A stretch of DNA of 64,000 nucleotides, from the NCBI GenBank assembly GCA_024227155.1, contig JAAELB010000127.1:1-64000 (forward strand). The letters are read 5' to 3'. Position numbers and translations under genes: made by a program. Source of the stretch: Desulfobulbaceae bacterium. Lineage in GTDB: Bacteria; Desulfobacterota; Desulfobulbia; Desulfobulbales; Desulfocapsaceae. Each line of letters opens with the position of its first letter. Position 1 is the first letter of the stretch. Below, piece by piece: positions 17,311 to 27,243 of this stretch. The notes under the pieces were generated by a model. That model had not been told where the DNA came from. It searched no databases and saw only the letters and a program-made list of their open reading frames with translations.

Positions 17311-18773
17311 TGAATCTTCCTCCACATCTCAACCAACTCCCTGAAAAAGTTAACACAATTCATCTTATGGGAATCTGTGGAACTGGTATGGCCGCACTTG
17401 CCGGCATGTTGCAGGCATCAGGATACAGTGTCAGCGGAAGCGACAAACAGGTGTATCCTCCCATGTCAGATTTTTTAGCAAAGCTTAACATTCCGGTTTG
17501 TAATGGCTATCATGGAGACAACCTTAAACAGCACCCTGATCTTGTCATTGTCGGCAATGTTGTCACCCGTGAAAACCCGGAAGCTATTGCACTATCAGAG
17601 ACGACTATCCCGTACCTTTCCTTTCCCCAGGCATTGTCTAGTTTTTTCATACAATCCAGAAATTCTCTGGTTATGGCTGGTACCCACGGAAAAACGACCA
17701 CCTGCTCATTGCTAGCGAGTGCTCTTCACCACGCAGAGCTCGATCCAACCTTCATGATTGGTGGAATTTTAAATGAATTTGGCACAAATTTTCGCCTTGG
17801 GAACGGAGATTGTTTTATTGCCGAAGGGGACGAGTATGACACTGCTTTTTTTGACAAGGAATCTAAATTTCTTCACTATCGACCCAGGATTGCTGTTATT
17901 ACCTCGATTGAATTTGACCATGCTGACATCTTTGCGGATCTTGAGTCTATAAAAGATGCATTTAGGAAGTTCGTCGCCCTTATCCCGGAAGACGGTTTAT
18001 TAATCGCAAATTTTGACGATAAAAACGTTGTGGAGATTGCTGCAACTGCGAAATGTGCTGTTGAAAGTTACGGACTCAACAATTCCTATACCTGGTCACT
18101 GGATCAGATACGGTGCCAAAACGGATCAACTGAATTTAGCATTTATAATAACGGTGTATTCTGGGCACCAATGGCTGTGAAAATGACGGGAACTCATAAT
18201 TGTCTTAACAGTCTTGCCGTTTGCGCCACTATAAACCGACTTGGTGTTGCACCTGGTCTTATCAGGGATGGATTATCAGCTTTTGGCGGGGTCAAAAGAA
18301 GACAGGAGGTTCGGGGTATTGTCAGTGACATTACTGTTATTGACGATTTTGCACACCACCCTACCGCCGTTCGTGAAACACTATATGCTCTAAAAAGCGG
18401 TTATCCCGGCAAACGTCTGGTGACCGTATTTGAGCCACGAACTAACTCTTCCAGGCGCTCAATTTTTCAAAAAGATTATGTCAATTCATTCGATGCAGCC
18501 GATCTGGTACTCTTGCGCGAACCAACACCCATTGAAGGCCTTACAAAAGAAGAACTCTTTTCATCTACCAAATTAGCAACTGACCTGCAGCAGGAAAAAT
18601 CCATCCAAGCTGAAGCATTTGCCAATACTGACCAGATTTTAGACAGACTGAAAGTTGTTTTACGAAGTGGTGACGTGGTTGCAATATTATCTAATGGAGG
18701 ATTTGACAATATCCATTCACGTCTTTTGCAGCAGTTAGAAAAAGAAGGCAGACTTGGTGGCTGTCCGATGTAA
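17307..18773 (+). CDS. mpl: Murein tripeptide ligase Mpl
   Basis: A 488-residue Mur-ligase family enzyme that joins UDP-MurNAc to recycled L-Ala-gamma-D-Glu-meso-DAP. It begins with the Rossmann segment IHLMGICGTGMAALAGML, then has the ATP motif GTHGKTTT, the FIAEGDEYDTAFFDKESKFLHY block that separates Mpl from MurC, and a C-terminal EPRTNSSRRS segment typical of Mpl. The ATG overlaps the stop of the preceding small gene. The AmpG-like importer at 8.8-10.4 kb and AmgK/MurU at 34-36 kb belong to the same recycling route. Confidence 0.93.
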   Translation: MMNLPPHLNQLPEKVNTIHLMGICGTGMAALAGMLQASGYSVSGSDKQVYPPMSDFLAKLNIPVCNGYHGDNLKQHPDLVIVGNVVTRENPEAIALSETTIPYLSFPQALSSFFIQSRNSLVMAGTHGKTTTCSLLASALHHAELDPTFMIGGILNEFGTNFRLGNGDCFIAEGDEYDTAFFDKESKFLHYRPRIAVITSIEFDHADIFADLESIKDAFRKFVALIPEDGLLIANFDDKNVVEIAATAKCAVESYGLNNSYTWSLDQIRCQNGSTEFSIYNNGVFWAPMAVKMTGTHNCLNSLAVCATINRLGVAPGLIRDGLSAFGGVKRRQEVRGIVSDITVIDDFAHHPTAVRETLYALKSGYPGKRLVTVFEPRTNSSRRSIFQKDYVNSFDAADLVLLREPTPIEGLTKEELFSSTKLATDLQQEKSIQAEAFANTDQILDRLKVVLRSGDVVAILSNGGFDNIHSRLLQQLEKEGRLGGCPM

Positions 18774-18819
18774 ACGTATGCGGAAGGTTTCCACACGTTC
18801 TAACACAAGGATAGGACTG

Positions 18820-19140
18820 TTACTGAAGTACAGGTTCAACCTTGGCCCGCAGCTCGTGGATAAGTCTTGAGAAATCTGTCGTATTATCGCCTACTTTACC
18901 CTTCTCTTCTATATCAAAAGCAAGTTGGGCGCACTCCTTCAGCCCAAGATTCAAAAAGGCCCCTTTAATCTTATGCCCTGCCCTGCTGATGTGATCGGGA
19001 TTATTTTCTTTTAGCGCATCTTCAAGGTTCTTCATGTGGTTCTCCAGAGTTGAAATAAAAGTGGGCAACATTATTTCAATCTGTTCTTCTGCAAGATGAA
19101 AATGTTCGGCTAAATGTGTCTTTATTCTTTCTACGCTCAT
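18820..19140 (-). CDS. Histidine phosphotransfer (HPt) protein
   Basis: A 106-residue all-helical protein with the HPt signature around AGHKIKGAFLNLG; His56 is the phosphorylation site. It is free-standing: no kinase or response regulator is next to it, so its partners are elsewhere. HPt proteins relay phosphate between receiver domains. Its promoter region toward tilS is split by the IS66-like MITE at 19201-19353, which begins 60 bp upstream of the ATG and may have altered expression. Confidence 0.85.
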   Translation of the reverse strand: MSVERIKTHLAEHFHLAEEQIEIMLPTFISTLENHMKNLEDALKENNPDHISRAGHKIKGAFLNLGLKECAQLAFDIEEKGKVGDNTTDFSRLIHELRAKVEPVLQ

Positions 19141-19200
19141 GAGTTATACTGTTTGAAAATATTATCCTCTAGTGATATTCAAAGTGAATACAAAAAAAAC

Positions 19201-19353
19201 GTAAGCGTTCACCGACCCCTTCGAAAGATTGCATAACATAGGTCCGTAACCGTTCGCCCAGTGCTCCAGATTCGTTCAAGCTGGTCTCCGGGCTATAGTT
19301 GGCTATGCCAGGAGGCCTGATCGGACGAAAATGGGGTGCTGGTGAACGGTTAC
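19201..19353. mobile_element. IS66-like MITE with perfect 8-bp TSD
   Basis: The left end GTAAGCGTTCACCGACCCC faces a right end whose reverse complement begins GTAACCGTTCACCAGCACCCC. Exactly 8 bp, AAAAAAAC, are duplicated on each side (19193-19200 and 19354-19361). GTAAGCG ends and 8-bp duplications are hallmarks of the IS66 family. At 153 bp with no transposase it is non-autonomous. A third copy of the end motif (GTAACCGTTCGCCC) lies inside at about 19245. It occupies the intergenic region between the divergent HPt and tilS genes. Confidence 0.85.
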
Positions 19354-19422
19354 AAAAAAACGATGCCACATTGTGTGGTTCTCTATTTATAACAGCGTAC
19401 ATAAAGGAATTAAACTAAAACC

Positions 19423-20880
19423 TTGAACATTGATAAAAAAATATCCCATCCCATAGTCCTTCAAGTAAAAAATACCATAGCAGAAAACAAACTATTCTCC
19501 CCTACTGAAAGGATAGTCCTTGGTGTATCAGGCGGGTCTGACTCTTTGGGATTATTGTATATTTTTGCGCAATTGACTGTCCCTGAAAACATCTATGCAA
19601 TATATGCAGATCATGGTTTGAGACCAGATGAGACCCGAAAAGAAAAGAATTATATAAAGCAACTCTGTCACAGTCTCGGCGTTCATTTCGAACATATAAT
19701 AATTAATGTTAAACAGCTTGCAGCCAACGAGCATCGCTCGATTGAAGATGCTGCAAGAATCCTTCGTTACAAAGGACTGGAAAAAATCCGCCAAAAGCAT
19801 AAAGCAGCAGTTATCGGGGTTGGCCATACCGCCGATGATCAGGTTGAAGAATTTTTTATCCGTTTCATCAGGGGTTCAGGTATAAAAGGGTTAAGTGGCA
19901 TGGCCCTGAAGCGAGGCAAAATTGTACGCCCTCTTCTCTTCCATAGAAAAGCTGAAATTGAAGCTTACCTTAGTCAGCAAAAAATCAACTGGTGTTTTGA
20001 TTCCTCCAACAACGACAGAACTTTTCTTCGTAACCGGGTACGCCTTGACTTGCTGCCACTGCTTGAGAAAAATTTCAACCCTGCAATTCGGACAAAATCA
20101 CTGCAGACCATGGATATTCTGAGAGCGGATGACAACTACATCGAAATCGCCACCAAAAGCAGTTACTCAAAGTGCGTCTCAGAACTCCATTTTGACTCAG
20201 TTGATGAAAATGGGGGAAACAGAGGCGAATTACAAATTCAACTCAATATTTTTCTTAACGAACATCTCTCAGTCCAAAGACGAATTCTTGAAAAATGTTG
20301 TTGGAAAATTGGCGTTCGTCCATCCTATGAACACATCCAAAGACTTATACATTTTTTTCAATACGGAAAATCAGGTGGAGAACTTCACCTGGAAGACGGC
20401 GTCAGGGTAAAGAAGGAGCCAGTTTTAATTTATTTTACGAGAGTACTGAAAGGTCAGGATAACCGTGGTTCAGATGGGACAATCTGCAAATACAGCGAAT
20501 ATATCCAGGAACCAGGAGCGATTACACTAAAAACAATTGGCAGAAAAATCACATTCACTAAAATTACAAACGAAGGTCTTGCCAATATGTCTGAGCAAGG
20601 AGGTAAGGTGTTACTTTTGGATGCGGACAAACTCTCTTTTCCACTTCAAATACGCCCCCCGGAAGATGGTGAACGCTTTCAACCGTACAATTCAACTGGC
20701 AGTAAAAAAATCAATCGATACTTTAACGAAAAAAAAATCCACCCTGATCAACGGAAAGGCTGGCCAGTAATAGTGTCGAGGGGACAAATTGTTGCTTTGG
20801 CGGGCCTTCAGATCACCCACCATTATCGAGTTACAAATGTAACAACAAACATCCTCACCCTTGAACTGACAGATCTGTAA
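19423..20880 (+). CDS. tilS: tRNA(Ile)-lysidine synthase
   Basis: A 485-residue PP-loop ATPase that converts the wobble cytidine of the AUA-reading tRNA-Ile to lysidine. SGGSDS (36-41) is the ATP motif; GHTADDQVEEFFIRFIRGSG and the N-type core follow, with the C-terminal TilS domain (RPPEDGERFQP, then KINRYFNEKKI) intact. The start is TTG at 19423, with AAAGGA about 15 bp upstream; no better ATG precedes the PP-loop. Its promoter region carries a MITE. It ends 8 bp before the convergent selB stop. Confidence 0.93.
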   Translation: MNIDKKISHPIVLQVKNTIAENKLFSPTERIVLGVSGGSDSLGLLYIFAQLTVPENIYAIYADHGLRPDETRKEKNYIKQLCHSLGVHFEHIIINVKQLAANEHRSIEDAARILRYKGLEKIRQKHKAAVIGVGHTADDQVEEFFIRFIRGSGIKGLSGMALKRGKIVRPLLFHRKAEIEAYLSQQKINWCFDSSNNDRTFLRNRVRLDLLPLLEKNFNPAIRTKSLQTMDILRADDNYIEIATKSSYSKCVSELHFDSVDENGGNRGELQIQLNIFLNEHLSVQRRILEKCCWKIGVRPSYEHIQRLIHFFQYGKSGGELHLEDGVRVKKEPVLIYFTRVLKGQDNRGSDGTICKYSEYIQEPGAITLKTIGRKITFTKITNEGLANMSEQGGKVLLLDADKLSFPLQIRPPEDGERFQPYNSTGSKKINRYFNEKKIHPDQRKGWPVIVSRGQIVALAGLQITHHYRVTNVTTNILTLELTDL

Positions 20881-20888
20881 TATTGTCT

Positions 20889-22823
20889 CTATGAGACTTT
20901 TTTTCTTAGGATCCTTTTGTCCCCAATACGCATCGTAATTTTAACTCTGTCTAGATACTCCAGTATAGGTATGGAGAATTTTCTTGTAAGACCAGTCATT
21001 TCCTTGAAAGCAGGAGCGTCTATTTCTCCGTTCTTTGCCATATAGGTGATCAGCGATTCAATTAGTGGTTCTAAGAGTTCTTTAGCATAATAGAGAGTTT
21101 CACTAACTTTTAAGAGCTGTCCTTCACGCAACTGAAGATCGAGCACCTCCTTGACCAATCGAGCCGGGTATTCTTCAAACCGTGCCATGGTCTCTTTCAA
21201 TGTTGGGGTCGACAACCCTTTCATTCTGTACCATGCCTCAATATCCTTTTTCAGTTGCTCTTCGTCCGCCTTAAGTGCAACTTCATGGGTTGCCAACCGC
21301 ACTACAGACTCTTCCTGTATGACTATCTTTTTTCTTATCAGATCATTAATGCAATAGGCATACACCTTCTGGTCAACCACCCTGCCAAGACTGGTCCGAA
21401 GTTCTTCTTTGGCAATACCCTGTTGCAGAGGGTTCTCCTTATGGTAGGCCTCAAGGTGTTCAAGTAACATTTTCTTTAAATTATCTGCAATATCCGCCAC
21501 AATGTAACGTTGACTTGCTGAATCTACAACGACAATTTTCTTCGTAGATATAGGATCCTGGAGAGCTTTTTTAAGGTGTTTTCCAAACACCCCCAGGCGA
21601 ATAGCCATTTCATCTGCAGTTAACCCTAACTCCCTGCTCTCCCGCAGGAAAAATAGAGCCTTATCAGCAACAGATCCCTTCAGCAATATCTCAGAAATTT
21701 CCTGGTTGTATTCCCTGTCACGTTCTATGAGTCGTTTTCTCTTTCGTGGGGACACATTACCAAGGACTACGCCCCCTCCTATTGTTGCAACAGGAGAGTA
21801 GCTGCGAATTACATAACGATCTCCAGACCACACTGCGGCTGTCGCCTCAAGTAGCAGTTGTACAACTGCTTCTTCACCAGGTTTAATTTCATCCCGATCA
21901 AGTAGAGAAACACGACCTATCACTTCAGCTGTACCAAGATGAACCCGAACTCGCGCCCGGTGCTTCATTGGTTTTGCATTGGATGCAAGATAGATAAACC
22001 GGCAATCAAGCATGTAGCTGGAGTGGAGTGTTGCTTGAGGAGCCAGCACCATGCCCCGTTCAATCTCCTCTACATCCACACCCTGAAGATTAATTGCTGT
22101 TCTATGCCCAGCCTCGACCTCATCGACAGCCTTGGAGTGTACCTGAATTCCCCTTATCTTGGCTACCCGCTCAGATGGGTAAAGACGCATTTCATCTCCG
22201 ACATTGGTCCTGCCGGAAATTGAGGTTCCAGTTACCACGGAACCGAAACCTTTCATTGCAAAAATACGGTCAATGGATAGCCTGAAAGGGCCGAAAACTT
22301 CGTGGAAATTATGTTTTTTAACCAGGCGATCTATCTCATCTCGAACAAGATCAATGCCTTCTCCGGTGGTAGATGAAACATTAATAACAGGTGCATTTTC
22401 CAGAAAAGAGCCTTCGCAAAACTCAACAATTTCCTCGTTAACCAATTCAAGCCAATCGGGGTCAACCATATCTTTTTTGGTTACTACAACAATCCCCTGT
22501 TCTACACCCATTAATCGACAGATTTCAAAGTGTTCAACAGTTTGCGGCATTATTCCTTCATCAGCGGCCACAATAAAGGCCAGGATATCAATGCCGGAAA
22601 CACCTGAAACCATTGTTTTGACAAACTTCTCATGTCCAGGGACATCGACGATCCCTATCCTGTGACCACAAGGCAGATCGAGGTAGGCAAAACCGAGTTC
22701 AATGGTAATTCCTCGCTTCTGTTCTTCCTTTAAACGATCTGTCTCAAATCCAGTCAGAGCTCGGATAAAACTTGTTTTTCCATGGTCGACATGTCCGGCG
22801 GTACCGAGAACTATCTCACGCAT
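20889..22823 (-). CDS. selB: Selenocysteine-specific elongation factor
   Basis: A 644-residue translation factor that delivers Sec-tRNA to UGA codons. The N-terminal GTPase begins [19 protein letters not shown] and contains [15 protein letters not shown] and DVPGHEKFV; beta-barrel domains follow, and the C-terminal ~250 residues are the winged-helix repeats that bind the SECIS RNA hairpin. The organism therefore makes selenoproteins. No selA, selC or obvious selenoprotein gene is in the window. It converges on tilS with 8 bp between stops and no room for a terminator. Confidence 0.95.
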   Translation of the reverse strand: MREIVLGTAGHVDHGKTSFIRALTGFETDRLKEEQKRGITIELGFAYLDLPCGHRIGIVDVPGHEKFVKTMVSGVSGIDILAFIVAADEGIMPQTVEHFEICRLMGVEQGIVVVTKKDMVDPDWLELVNEEIVEFCEGSFLENAPVINVSSTTGEGIDLVRDEIDRLVKKHNFHEVFGPFRLSIDRIFAMKGFGSVVTGTSISGRTNVGDEMRLYPSERVAKIRGIQVHSKAVDEVEAGHRTAINLQGVDVEEIERGMVLAPQATLHSSYMLDCRFIYLASNAKPMKHRARVRVHLGTAEVIGRVSLLDRDEIKPGEEAVVQLLLEATAAVWSGDRYVIRSYSPVATIGGGVVLGNVSPRKRKRLIERDREYNQEISEILLKGSVADKALFFLRESRELGLTADEMAIRLGVFGKHLKKALQDPISTKKIVVVDSASQRYIVADIADNLKKMLLEHLEAYHKENPLQQGIAKEELRTSLGRVVDQKVYAYCINDLIRKKIVIQEESVVRLATHEVALKADEEQLKKDIEAWYRMKGLSTPTLKETMARFEEYPARLVKEVLDLQLREGQLLKVSETLYYAKELLEPLIESLITYMAKNGEIDAPAFKEMTGLTRKFSIPILEYLDRVKITMRIGDKRILRKKVS

Positions 22824-22965
22824 AAATAATATTTAGAGATACAAAGATGAATTGAATGTAACTCAACTATATTTCAAGCTCCAGACTCAAATAAGTCGAA
22901 ACTGTTTGCAATAGATGCAATAAATCAAATATAGCTGACTGCTAAAGTAGTAAATCTCACCCAGA

Positions 22966-23592
22966 TCAAAGAAAAGGATTAGACGCGGCTTCTACACCGA
23001 TTGTGGACTGGTGACCACCGTACCCATGACCTGGCCATACCACAGTTTCTTTTGGCAGAACCAGCAACTTTTCACGAATGGAGTTGAGTAATTCTTCATG
23101 TGAGCCACCAGGAAAATCCGTTCGCCCAAGTCCACCCACAAATAGCGTATCCCCGGTAATAAGGTTCGGGCTGTTATATAAACACATACCACCCGGAGTA
23201 TGACCTGGAGTATGAATAACCTGGAAAGAAACTTCTCCTATCTTAATTTCATCACCCTCATTAACGATAACATCCGTAGGAGGAGAAGGCTCAAGCCCGA
23301 GCATGGAAAAGTAATTTTTAACCTCGGCCTGTTCAAAGAAAGCGACGTCATCGGCATGCATAATTATTTTTGCTCCGGTCGCCTCCTGAATCTTCCTGTT
23401 GCCACATACATGGTCAGGATGACCGTGGGTCGCAATGACATATTCCACGGACAGACCCATTTTCTTAACCTCAGCGAGAATTGTATCCTCATCACCACCG
23501 GGATCAATCACTGCTGCCTTCTTTGTTTTTTCACATGCCACGATATAGCAGCACACGGCCATGGATCCGACAATAATTTGTTTAATTATCAT
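22966..23592 (-). CDS. Glyoxalase-II-like metallo-beta-lactamase fold hydrolase
   Basis: A 208-residue protein with the metal motif THGHPDHVCG (HxHxDH), a distal histidine in HTPGHTPGGM, GDTLFVGGLGRTDFPGGSHEEL and a C-terminal VWPGHG. This layout matches small hydroxyacylglutathione-hydrolase-like proteins common in anaerobes. The substrate is unknown; a thioester or persulfide is plausible. It stands alone between selB and mrp, all on the minus strand. Confidence 0.88.
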   Translation of the reverse strand: MIIKQIIVGSMAVCCYIVACEKTKKAAVIDPGGDEDTILAEVKKMGLSVEYVIATHGHPDHVCGNRKIQEATGAKIIMHADDVAFFEQAEVKNYFSMLGLEPSPPTDVIVNEGDEIKIGEVSFQVIHTPGHTPGGMCLYNSPNLITGDTLFVGGLGRTDFPGGSHEELLNSIREKLLVLPKETVVWPGHGYGGHQSTIGVEAASNPFL

Positions 23593-23765
23593 AATAATGA
23601 AATCACGTAATTGTTGTTATTACCGCAATGAACACTTCACTTTCAAAACGATTTAAGGGTCTTAGAAGGTCGACCCTCCAGATAACCAGCCAGGAATTTG
23701 CCTGAGAGTACCACTCTTCTCAAACAAACTCCCAGAATTTAAACGCAGCTACTATCCACTAAGTC

Positions 23766-24713
23766 TCAACTGTCAGAGTGTGAAGGACAACTCCCTCCAC
23801 AAGCACAGCTGCTTTCAGTTTCGGCCATCTTTAATGGTGTTGGTTGCGCTACAGGTGGCAGTCTTGTCTCTACCGACTTCACCACTTTGCTGAATGCTGC
23901 TGTAGCGGGACTAACCGCATCGGATGAGAGATAGGGCGTACCGTCATCACCAGCCATGACCACCTTTGGATCCATCGGTATCTTGCCAAGGAACGGCAAT
24001 TCAAGATCCCGAGCAAGTTTTTCACCACCACCAGATTTAAAGATATCCACGGTTTCATTACAATGGGGGCATACGAACCCGGACATGTTTTCAACAATCC
24101 CTACAATTTCAACCTTCACGGTTTTACAGAAATTGATAGATTTTCTCACGTCAGCAAGAGCTACTTTTTGTGGAGTTGTAACAACTACTGCCTTGACGTG
24201 TGGTATTGTCTGGGCAACAGAAAGGGGTTCATCTCCTGTACCCGGAGGAGCATCAATGATCAGGTAATCAAGATCGCCCCAATCCATATCGGACACAAAC
24301 TGCCTGATAGCTTGAATTTTGAGAGGTCCCCGCCAAATAATGGCCTCATCTCTATCGCGCATCATGTACTCAAGGGAGACAACCTTGAGATTATCGTTGT
24401 ATTTAAGAGGAGGTACGAGCGCGTCTGGGGATTTCGGCGGTTCAATATTTCCCTTAAGGTCAAGCATGCGGACAACATCGGGTCCATGTATATCAACATC
24501 CATGAGTCCGACCTGATATCCCTGGTTAGCAAGACCAAGTGCCAGATTGACAGAAACAGTGGATTTCCCGACTCCACCCTTACCCGACATCACCAGAATT
24601 TTATTTTTAATCTTGCCAAGAGATTTATTAATTGCAAGTTCCTGTTGTGCCGCAGCAGCTTGTTGTGACTCAGGGGTACTACAGGACCCACCAGTACTAC
24701 TACATCCAGCCAT
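23766..24713 (-). CDS. mrp: Mrp/NBP35-type iron-sulfur carrier ATPase
   Basis: A 315-residue P-loop ATPase that assembles or carries Fe-S clusters. The deviant Walker A GKGGVGKS, MDVDIHGPDV, DAPPGTGD and the bridging-cluster motif VCPHC are all present. ATG 24713 is used because GGAGGATGTAAA precedes it; an upstream TTG (24740) would add nine residues. Unusual are cysteine-rich tails at both ends: CSSTGGSC at the N-terminus and SSCACGGSCPS at the C-terminus, which could hold extra metal. It is divergent from ftsY. Confidence 0.92.
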   Translation of the reverse strand: MAGCSSTGGSCSTPESQQAAAAQQELAINKSLGKIKNKILVMSGKGGVGKSTVSVNLALGLANQGYQVGLMDVDIHGPDVVRMLDLKGNIEPPKSPDALVPPLKYNDNLKVVSLEYMMRDRDEAIIWRGPLKIQAIRQFVSDMDWGDLDYLIIDAPPGTGDEPLSVAQTIPHVKAVVVTTPQKVALADVRKSINFCKTVKVEIVGIVENMSGFVCPHCNETVDIFKSGGGEKLARDLELPFLGKIPMDPKVVMAGDDGTPYLSSDAVSPATAAFSKVVKSVETRLPPVAQPTPLKMAETESSCACGGSCPSHSDS

Positions 24714-25011
24714 TTTACATCCTCCAAAAAAGGTAAACAAATATTTTAATCCCGACCCATAACTGCTCTTTCAATATTGAAAATATGCTCGGAAAAAGAC
24801 ACAGACTAAAGTAATGCTGTTCACTGGAAATGCAAACACTTTAATAAAAAGGTGCATCCTATTCTTTTTCCTCCCAATTAAGGTAATGCAAAATATTGTA
24901 AATAGGAGTAATGCACTTATTGTTGCTTTCTTTAACATCTCTTCGTAGTATGGAGGGTTTCTTTGAGGTTATTCTCGCTTATCGCTCCACACACAACTCC
25001 AGGGACACACA

Positions 25012-26346
25012 ATGCTAGGTTGGTTTAAAAAGAAATTTAGGAAAGAAAAAGATACTGCACCCACGATTGATACGAGTGTAGAAGAACAAAAAATAGAAAC
25101 TTTTTCGGAGGAAGAGCTACCAGCCGAAAAAGTCACTGAGATACAGGAAAGTTCGCCTGAGACCCCAGAGATGGTTGAGGATGTCGAGGCCAAGGAAGAG
25201 ATCACTTCTGCTGCCCACCAAACTGAACCAGCAACAGAACCTGAATTAAAATCACTAGAACCCGTCTCTGAACATGAAGAAGAGGGTGATACCGGAACAG
25301 TAGCGACATCACTTGTTGATAATCTGGCAAATATCGAAGAAATCCCTCCATCACCACCTGTGCTGGAAGATAATATTTCAGACGTTGTCGAGTCTTCAGA
25401 AAAGAAGAAAAAATCCCTTTTCTCAAGGCTCTCTGACCGTTTAGGAAAGACAAGGGAAACGTTTACATATCAGATCGATGCCCTCTTTTTAGGTAAAAAA
25501 GAGATTGATGCCGATCTTCTAGATGACCTTGAGGAAATTCTTATTACTGCCGATCTTGGGGTTGGAACGACAGAAGAACTTCTCGACTATGCGAGAAAGA
25601 AGGTTTCACGCAAAGAGCTATCCGATCCAAATTCCCTTAAAGCATTCCTAAAAGAGAGGATCAAGTCCTTCATCCTCGAAAATGAAACGGATGCATCCCT
25701 GGTCATGCCCAAAAAAGGTCCTTTTGTTATTATGGTTATTGGCGTCAATGGGGTTGGCAAAACCACCACCATAGGCAAAATAGCCAATAAATTTTTAAAG
25801 TCCGGTAGTTCTGTAATGCTGGTTGCAGGAGATACCTTCAGAGCCGCTGCGGTATCACAGTTAAAGATATGGGGCGAGCGAAACAACGTTCCGGTTATTG
25901 CACATAAGGATGGTGCAGATCCCTCTTCAGTCGTATTCGATGCGATTGGAATTGCGAAGGCAGAAGATATCGACGTGGTTTTAGTCGACACAGCAGGACG
26001 TATGCACACAAAAGACAATCTCATGGAAGAGTTGAAGAAAATAAAAAGGGTCATGGGGAAAAAACTGGCGGGTGCTCCCCATGAAATCATGCTCGTTATT
26101 GATGCCACCACAGGCCAAAACGGAGTTTCCCAGGCAAGACTGTTTGATAGCGCCGTCCAGGTGACTGGACTAACCCTGACAAAACTCGATGGCACCTCGA
26201 AAGGCGGAATCGTTGCCAATATCTGCCGTGAGATGAAAATACCAATTCGATTTATCGGCATTGGGGAGCAGATGGACGACCTTCGGGATTTTGACGCTAA
26301 TGAATTTGTGGATGCCCTTTTCCAGGGTGAAGCAACTAATCAATAA
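25012..26346 (+). CDS. ftsY: Signal recognition particle receptor FtsY
   Basis: A 444-residue GTPase that docks SRP-ribosome complexes at the inner membrane. The first ~125 residues are a basic patch (MLGWFKKKFRKEK) and a long acidic stretch, as in proteobacterial FtsY. The N domain then leads to the G domain with GVNGVGKTTTIGKIA, DTFRAAAVSQL, DTAGRMHTKDNLMEEL and TKLDGTSKGG. The acidic domain is low-complexity and E-rich. The next gene, a DjlA-like co-chaperone, begins 20 bp later and is probably in the same transcript. Confidence 0.97.
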   Translation: MLGWFKKKFRKEKDTAPTIDTSVEEQKIETFSEEELPAEKVTEIQESSPETPEMVEDVEAKEEITSAAHQTEPATEPELKSLEPVSEHEEEGDTGTVATSLVDNLANIEEIPPSPPVLEDNISDVVESSEKKKKSLFSRLSDRLGKTRETFTYQIDALFLGKKEIDADLLDDLEEILITADLGVGTTEELLDYARKKVSRKELSDPNSLKAFLKERIKSFILENETDASLVMPKKGPFVIMVIGVNGVGKTTTIGKIANKFLKSGSSVMLVAGDTFRAAAVSQLKIWGERNNVPVIAHKDGADPSSVVFDAIGIAKAEDIDVVLVDTAGRMHTKDNLMEELKKIKRVMGKKLAGAPHEIMLVIDATTGQNGVSQARLFDSAVQVTGLTLTKLDGTSKGGIVANICREMKIPIRFIGIGEQMDDLRDFDANEFVDALFQGEATNQ

Positions 26347-26366
26347 TTTTTTCTCACTAATTTTCC

Positions 26367-27197
26367 ATGCAATACCAACGACAACAGCAACCCGGATGTG
26401 GTGGATGTCTCCTGATAGCTCTGCTTATTGTATTTATAACAGGAGGAGCTCCTGCAATTATAAATTTTCTTGGAACTCTTATTTATGCCGGTTTTTTCGG
26501 CATTTTACTATTAGTTGCACTCTTCTGGGGCTTTTCTTTCTGGCTCAGGAAAAAAGTTGCCACCTATGAGCAATCACAGACCGAAAGTCATAACCGTTTT
26601 GTCTGGTTGCTGGTTCATATCCTGATCCATACCGCAAAAATTGATGGTCAGATTACAAAAGACGAAGTCCAGACAATACACCGTTTTTTTCAAACGAACC
26701 TCCGTTACAGCCAAACCCAGATGGCATGGGTCAAGGAGCTGGTTAAGGAGGCAGCTAACTCAACTCAATCACTTGACACGTTGCTGCAGGAATTTAAGTC
26801 GACCTTTGCATACGAACCCCGGCTGATCCTTTTAGAGTTGGTATATCAGGTTCTCTACACCAAAACAGATGTACCAGAGGATGAACTTGAGATTGCCCGA
26901 TATATTGCCAGGTATCTCGATATTCCTGAATATAATCAGCGCACAGTTGAAGCGAAATACCGATACCGACAGCAGTATAGCAGCGATGGCAGCATCGACC
27001 AGGCGGCAAAACACTATGCAACCCTGGGCCTTGCAAAAGGTGCTACAGCAGATGAAATCAAGAAGGCCTACCGTAAATTGAGTATGCAGTATCACCCTGA
27101 TAAAGTTCGCCATCTTGGTGATGAATTTCGCGCTGTAGCTGAAGATAAAATGAAAGAAGTAAATGCGGCAAATGATTACTTCAAAAAGCATTTATAG
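26367..27197 (+). CDS. djlA: DjlA-like membrane J-domain co-chaperone
   Basis: A 276-residue protein with hydrophobic segments at about residues 14-60, a TerB-like helical domain in the middle ([19 protein letters not shown]), and a C-terminal J domain with the HPD tripeptide (SMQYHPDKV). The order membrane helix, TerB, J domain and the length match DjlA, which recruits DnaK to the inner membrane. The N-terminus has an unusual glycine-cysteine cluster, PGCGGC. It follows ftsY by 20 bp, fitting a membrane-biogenesis unit. Confidence 0.85.
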   Translation: MQYQRQQQPGCGGCLLIALLIVFITGGAPAIINFLGTLIYAGFFGILLLVALFWGFSFWLRKKVATYEQSQTESHNRFVWLLVHILIHTAKIDGQITKDEVQTIHRFFQTNLRYSQTQMAWVKELVKEAANSTQSLDTLLQEFKSTFAYEPRLILLELVYQVLYTKTDVPEDELEIARYIARYLDIPEYNQRTVEAKYRYRQQYSSDGSIDQAAKHYATLGLAKGATADEIKKAYRKLSMQYHPDKVRHLGDEFRAVAEDKMKEVNAANDYFKKHL

Positions 27198-27243
27198 TAT
27201 TGTTAATACAGACGATATAACGTGAAAATATTAAGGAGCACAA

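Noticed and set aside
19169-19402. 77-codon leftward ORF
   Set aside because: It lies within and across the IS66-like MITE; the translation reflects the repeat, not a gene.
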